A stretch of DNA of 64,000 nucleotides from Steroidobacteraceae bacterium (GTDB lineage: Bacteria > Pseudomonadota > Gammaproteobacteria > Steroidobacterales > Steroidobacteraceae), in NCBI GenBank assembly GCA_027531255.1, contig JAPZRU010000007.1:62001-126000 (forward strand), given 5' to 3'. Below the pieces are notes generated by a model, which made no database searches, was not told where the DNA came from, and worked only from the letters and a program-made list of their open reading frames with translations. The position numbers and the translations under genes are program-made. Every line of letters starts with the position of its first letter. Position 1 is the first letter of the stretch. This document shows positions 60,668 to 64,000 of this stretch, one piece after another.

Positions 60668-61750
60668 TCAGAGTCCGGCGAGCGCGCGGACCATCGCGCG
60701 CACCGCACGGACCTGCGCACCGTCGCGCGTCGCGTAGTCGGCGCCGGCATAGCCCCACCAGTCCCAGCAGCCCTGCGGGTTCAGCGGCAGCAGCAGGCTC
60801 TTCCGCACCTGCGGGTAGAGCACGACGATGCGGTTGGCCTCGGCCCAGCGGTTGTAGCCCGCGTGGTTCACGAACGTGGCGCCGACGAAGTCCTCGCCCT
60901 GCCTGCAGCCGTGGAAGGCGACGTGCAGGCGGCACCGCTCGCCGCGCGCGCAGGCGGCCGGCACGTAGACCCAGCCCTGCGGCGCGAGCGCGCCGTCGAC
61001 GTCGTAGCGACGCTGGTCGAAGGCGCGCGGCGCCGCGGCCTTCGCGGGCTTCGCGAGCGGGCCGTAGAGGTGTGCCAGCAGCGCGCCCGCGCCGTCGTAG
61101 TCGCACGCGTTGAGGAACGGCTCGGCGGTGGTGCCGCACGCGGCTCCCGCACCGACGGTCGGCACGCCGTGCGCGGCCGGCACGGTCTCGACGTAGACGA
61201 GGTTCGCGGCCGGCACGAACGCACGGTAGAACTCCGCGAGCGCGTCGGCCACCGGCTTCGCGACCTTGTCGTCGCGCGTGCCGCGGAACAGCCACACGCG
61301 ATCGTCGGCGAGGCCGCGGACGTCGTCGATGCGACCCGCGGTGGACAGCCTGCGCGCCTCCGCGATCAGCTCGGGCCCGCCGGGCCGGCTCGTCGCCTTG
61401 TCGAAGCACTCGCCGAGCGCGCGGCCCATCGAGCCGCGTGCGCAGTACCACGGGCCCGCGCCGAAGATGCCGGCGCCGCGCACGAGCGCGGAGTGCGCGA
61501 CCTGGAACTGCGTGGCCATGTAGCCGCCGGACGACGCGCCGGAGACGGTGATGCCGGCGGGCTCGATCGCCAGGCGAGGCAGGCCGGCCGGTGCCGCGGC
61601 GCCGGCGGGGGCGGCGCCGAGCGTCGCGAGTGCGACGCCGGTTCCGAACGAGATCACGCCGATCGCACGCGCGAACTGCGCCGCCCGCCGCCTGCCGCCG
61701 TCCAGTTTTCTCAAGGCACGCTCCCGGTTCGCGGCGGAACTGCACCCCAT
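60668..61750 (-). CDS. Extracellular poly(3-hydroxybutyrate) depolymerase-like esterase
   Basis: 360 residues. Signal region with basic GGRRRAAQFARA and hydrophobic VISFGTGVALATLGAA. Lipase-type nucleophile in VSGASSGGYMATQFQVAHS (S73). Asp/His partners expected in RGTRDDKV and TVPAAHGVPT; the oxyanion/secondary site resembles LHVAFHGCRQG...FVNHAGYNRWAEANRIVVLYPQ. This is the PHB depolymerase-family esterase pattern of enzymes that attack extracellular polymer. ATG 61750 chosen for the signal peptide; a later start is possible. It lies 3.4 kb from the oligomer hydrolase. Confidence 0.83.
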   Translation of the reverse strand: MGCSSAANRERALRKLDGGRRRAAQFARAIGVISFGTGVALATLGAAPAGAAAPAGLPRLAIEPAGITVSGASSGGYMATQFQVAHSALVRGAGIFGAGPWYCARGSMGRALGECFDKATSRPGGPELIAEARRLSTAGRIDDVRGLADDRVWLFRGTRDDKVAKPVADALAEFYRAFVPAANLVYVETVPAAHGVPTVGAGAACGTTAEPFLNACDYDGAGALLAHLYGPLAKPAKAAAPRAFDQRRYDVDGALAPQGWVYVPAACARGERCRLHVAFHGCRQGEDFVGATFVNHAGYNRWAEANRIVVLYPQVRKSLLLPLNPQGCWDWWGYAGADYATRDGAQVRAVRAMVRALAGL

Positions 61751-61943
61751 CTTACCGGCGGTGCGCCCTCGGCGGCCCGCGTCTGCGCGGGCTCGGGACT
61801 CGGCCGGTGATGCCCGGCCGATCGGCGCCGCGGCGTGATCGCGAACGTCACATGCGAGCACGGGCGCTGGCGACGTGCGCGCGAGCTGCTCGGCCTGGGC
61901 CGAGCGCCGCCGCCGCGGCTACGCAGACGCACGTTCCGCTGCG

Positions 61944-62732
61944 TCAGCCCTTCCCGCGCGTCGCCGCAAACGCCGCGACGCGCGCGCGGAATTCCGCCGT
62001 CCCCGCCAGCATCGCCTGCTGGCGGTCCTCCAGCTCGACGGCGGCCTCGAGGCTGGCCGCGCCGAGGTTCGCGGTGAGCCCGTGCTTGGTGAGGGCGAGG
62101 CCGCGGGGGTTCGTCGCGAGCAGATCGGCGATCAGCGCTTCGGCGCGAGCCGCAAGCGCGTCCGGTGCGCAGACCTCGGACACGAGCCCCAGCCGCTCGG
62201 CGCGCTCCGCCCCGAGGTGACGGCCCGTCATCATCAGTTCGGCCGCGACCGAGGCGCCCACCATCCGCGGCAGCAGCCAGCTCACGCCGACGTCGCAGCC
62301 GCTCAGGCCGACGCGGATGAACGCCGCGGACAGGCGTGTGTCCGGGGTGCACAGGCGTATGTCGGACGCGAGCGCGAGCGCGAGTCCGCCGCCGGCGGCC
62401 GCGCCCTGCAGCAGGCACACGATCGGCTGCGGACAGCGTCGCATCGCGAGGATCATGCGGCTGAGGGCGCGCTGCTCCGCGTAGAGCGCCGCTTCGTCCA
62501 GCGACGGGAGGCGCGCCGCGATGTCGTGCAGGTCGAGGCCCGCGCAGAACGCCCGGCCGGCCCCGCGCAGCACCACGACGCGTACGGCGGGCGACGTCTC
62601 GAGGGCCACGAAGTAGCGCGTCAGCTCCGCGACCATCGTCGGCGTCAGTGCGTTCAGCGCGGCCGGACGGTTCAGCGTCAGTACGTCGACCGACGGCCGT
62701 CGCTCCAGGAGCAGGGTCTCGAACTCGGACAT
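61944..62732 (-). CDS. Enoyl-CoA hydratase/isomerase family protein
   Basis: 262 residues with the crotonase fold: LTLNRPAALNALTPTMVAEL, oxyanion-hole GAGRAFCAGLDLHDI and the second oxyanion/active loop LLQGAAAGGGLALALASDIRLC, then RVGLSGCDVGVSWLLPRMVG. In place of the two classic catalytic Glu residues near 'GPLP-xGG' it reads LSGCDVGVSWLLP, so it may be an isomerase- or hydrolase-type member rather than a hydratase. It forms a minus-strand pair with the SDR 7 bases upstream. Confidence 0.87.
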   Translation of the reverse strand: MSEFETLLLERRPSVDVLTLNRPAALNALTPTMVAELTRYFVALETSPAVRVVVLRGAGRAFCAGLDLHDIAARLPSLDEAALYAEQRALSRMILAMRRCPQPIVCLLQGAAAGGGLALALASDIRLCTPDTRLSAAFIRVGLSGCDVGVSWLLPRMVGASVAAELMMTGRHLGAERAERLGLVSEVCAPDALAARAEALIADLLATNPRGLALTKHGLTANLGAASLEAAVELEDRQQAMLAGTAEFRARVAAFAATRGKG

Positions 62733-62739
62733 CGCGCCC

Positions 62740-63531
62740 TCAGTGGTCAACCAGCAGCCCGCCGTCGATCGGGATCACGGCCCCCGTGACGTAGCCGCCG
62801 GCGCGCGACGAGAGGAACACCGCGAGACCGCCGATCTCGTCCGGCGCGCCGGGCCGGTGCAGCGGAATGCCGGCCAGCAGCTTCTCGCGCAGCGCGTCGT
62901 CGCGCAACGCGAACGCGGTCATCTTCGACGGGAAGAGGCCCGGCGCGATCGCGTTGACCAGCACGTGGCGCGGCGCGAGTTCCCGCGCGAGGACGCGCGT
63001 CAGCTGGTGTATCGCGGCCTTGCTGGCGCTGTACGAGTAGGCGTTCAGCACTTCGGCCGTGGTCGCGTAGACCGAGCCGACGTTGATGACGCGCGCCGGG
63101 TCTTCGGCGCTGCCGGCCGCCTCGAGCGACGGCAGCAGCCGCTGCACCAGCTCGAACGGCGAGCGCACGTTGACGGTCATCACCGGGTCCCAGGCCGAAC
63201 CCGGGAACTCGTCGAGCGGCGCGCCCCATGTCTGCCCGGCATTGTTGACGAGTACGTGCAGCCGCGGCTCGGCGGCGAGGCAGGCCTCCGCGATCGCGCG
63301 CACGCCCTCGCTGCTCGAAAGGTCGCCGACGATCGGGCGGACGTCGCCTTGCGACCCGAGCTCGATGCACGCACGCTCCAGGGCTTCCGGCTTGCGGCCG
63401 GTGACGTACACGCGCGCACCCGCGCGCAGGAAGGCCGCCGCCAGCATGCGGCCGATGCCGCCGGCGCCCCCGGTCACCAGCACGACCTTGCCTCGGAGCG
63501 AGAACGTCCGGGCCAGCCACTCCGCGTCCAT
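62740..63531 (-). CDS. Short-chain dehydrogenase/reductase
   Basis: 263 residues. NAD(P) motif VTGGAGGIGRMLAAAFLRAGARVYVTGRK, acidic-position RK suggesting NADP, NNAGQTWGAP, catalytic Ser/Tyr/Lys in NVGSVYATTAEVLNAYSYSASKAAIHQLT, and the C-terminal GYVTGAVIPIDGGLLVDH. It resembles SDRs of acyl-CoA or gluconate-type metabolism (PhbB/5-keto-D-gluconate reductase group). Co-transcribed with the crotonase; divergent from the mutase, so the three may form one carbon-skeleton pathway. Confidence 0.88.
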   Translation of the reverse strand: MDAEWLARTFSLRGKVVLVTGGAGGIGRMLAAAFLRAGARVYVTGRKPEALERACIELGSQGDVRPIVGDLSSSEGVRAIAEACLAAEPRLHVLVNNAGQTWGAPLDEFPGSAWDPVMTVNVRSPFELVQRLLPSLEAAGSAEDPARVINVGSVYATTAEVLNAYSYSASKAAIHQLTRVLARELAPRHVLVNAIAPGLFPSKMTAFALRDDALREKLLAGIPLHRPGAPDEIGGLAVFLSSRAGGYVTGAVIPIDGGLLVDH

Positions 63532-63639
63532 CGTCCCCACCCCCTGATGCTGCCCAACGGGCGCGCTCGCATCCCGATGGTACGGAATTCATACCAATAG
63601 TATACTAGCCGCTCCGCCAGGCCACGGCACGCCGACGCC
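63532..63639. promoter_or_regulatory. Divergent promoter/operator between SDR and acyl-CoA mutase
   Basis: 108 bases, distinctly AT-rich for this DNA. It holds a perfect 10-base palindrome TAGTATACTA (63598-63607) and an imperfect inverted repeat GGTACGGAATTCATACC (63579-63595). Both lie where a regulator could control the two directions. No regulator gene is present in the window. Confidence 0.45.
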
Positions 63640-64000
63640 ATGAGCAGTTCCAGCGCTCCGCCCGCCACGCCGATCACGCGTTCCGGGATCCCGCTCAAGC
63701 CAGCCTACGGACCGGAGGACGTGCCCGCCGGCCACCGCGCCGTGATGGGGACGCTGCCCGGACAGGCGCCCTTCCACCGCGGCTGCTTCCCGCAGGGTTA
63801 CCGCACCAAGCCGTGGCGCATCTTCCAGCTGTCCGGCTTCGGCAAGCCGGAGGACGAGAACGAGCGGATCAAGTTCCTGCTGAAGCACGGCGAGACCGGC
63901 TTCCTGATGGAGCACGACCGCAACACGGCGGACCACCTCTACAACGTCGACCACGCGGAGGTGGAGGCGCGCCGCGAGGACGTAGGACTCACCGGTGCGG
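63640..64000 (+). CDS. Methylmalonyl-CoA-mutase-family large subunit (3' partial)
   Basis: The first 120 residues of a B12-dependent acyl-CoA mutase, cut by the window end. After a short Ala/Pro N-terminus it reads PFHRGCFPQGYRTKPWRIFQLSGFGKPEDENERIKFLLKHGETGFLMEHDRNTADHLYNVDH. The order 'YR-KPWRIFQ-SGFG' and 'E-N-R-KFLL--GE-G' matches the barrel start of the MCM family, but the following 'FLMEHDRNTADHLYNVDHAEVEARREDVGLTG' differs from ordinary methylmalonyl-CoA mutase (usually SVAFDLPTQ...). Isobutyryl-, ethylmalonyl- or 2-hydroxyisobutyryl-type specificity is possible. ATG 63640. Confidence 0.8.
   Translation, partial: MSSSSAPPATPITRSGIPLKPAYGPEDVPAGHRAVMGTLPGQAPFHRGCFPQGYRTKPWRIFQLSGFGKPEDENERIKFLLKHGETGFLMEHDRNTADHLYNVDHAEVEARREDVGLTGA

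Overview
The window is uniformly very GC-rich, gene-dense bacterial chromosome with no tRNA, rRNA, CRISPR array, insertion sequence or phage gene that I can recognise. Family content (NtrBC, SecB, GrxC, EnvC/CtpA, TatABC, TrmL, GspA/GspB, a LytS/AlgZ-type sensor with a LytTR regulator, TrkAH) points to a gammaproteobacterium, probably near the Xanthomonadales, Nevskiales or Steroidobacteraceae. That placement rests on protein resemblance and gene order only.

Layout. 1-4.7 kb: ntrB (cut by the window edge), ntrC and a convergent REC-GGGEF-EAL regulator. 4.8-11.8 kb: a MscS channel, a decayed exosortase-substrate gene, a RibD-like reductase, dihydroorotate dehydrogenase, trmL, gpsA, secB, grxC and a rhodanese. 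12-18.2 kb: cell-envelope genes envC and a frameshifted ctpA, with a GGDEF/EAL-type protein between them and an active-looking diguanylate cyclase after them. 18.3-29.3 kb: an orphan molybdopterin oxidoreductase subunit, MAPEG, SRPBCC plus a degenerate amidohydrolase, transporters of the EamA, OPT and POT families, and small proteins. 29.3-32.8 kb: an exosortase-substrate relic and an operon-like run dtd-tatABC-GNAT. 33.1-35.1 kb: a LytS/LytTR two-component pair. 35.2-38.5 kb: an aldehyde dehydrogenase relic, an exported-looking methyltransferase, an amino-acid permease and a remarkable ABC-ATPase/DesR fusion relic. 38.6-46.6 kb: class I fumarase, a lipoprotein, an IclR regulator, trkH/trkA, a decayed tag gene and a trans-sulfuration enzyme. 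46.7-52.6 kb: a DhaL-DegV fusion, gspB, gspA/exeA and dinB. 52.6-64 kb: an acyl-CoA synthetase, 3-hydroxybutyrate dehydrogenase, 3-hydroxybutyrate oligomer hydrolase, amidase plus its small partner, a DUF1993 protein, a zwf relic with intact pgl, an extracellular PHB depolymerase, an enoyl-CoA hydratase, an SDR and the start of an atypical acyl-CoA mutase.

Two themes stand out. First, an extracellular-to-intracellular polyhydroxybutyrate utilisation neighbourhood (PHB depolymerase, lipoprotein oligomer hydrolase, 3HB dehydrogenase, acyl-CoA synthetase) lies within 9 kb. Second, gene erosion is widespread: zwf, tag, an aldehyde dehydrogenase, a DesKR-type ABC operon and two exosortase-substrate genes survive only as fragments, and ctpA is interrupted by an exact 10-bp tandem duplication. 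Whether these are true decay, phase variation or assembly error is the main open question.
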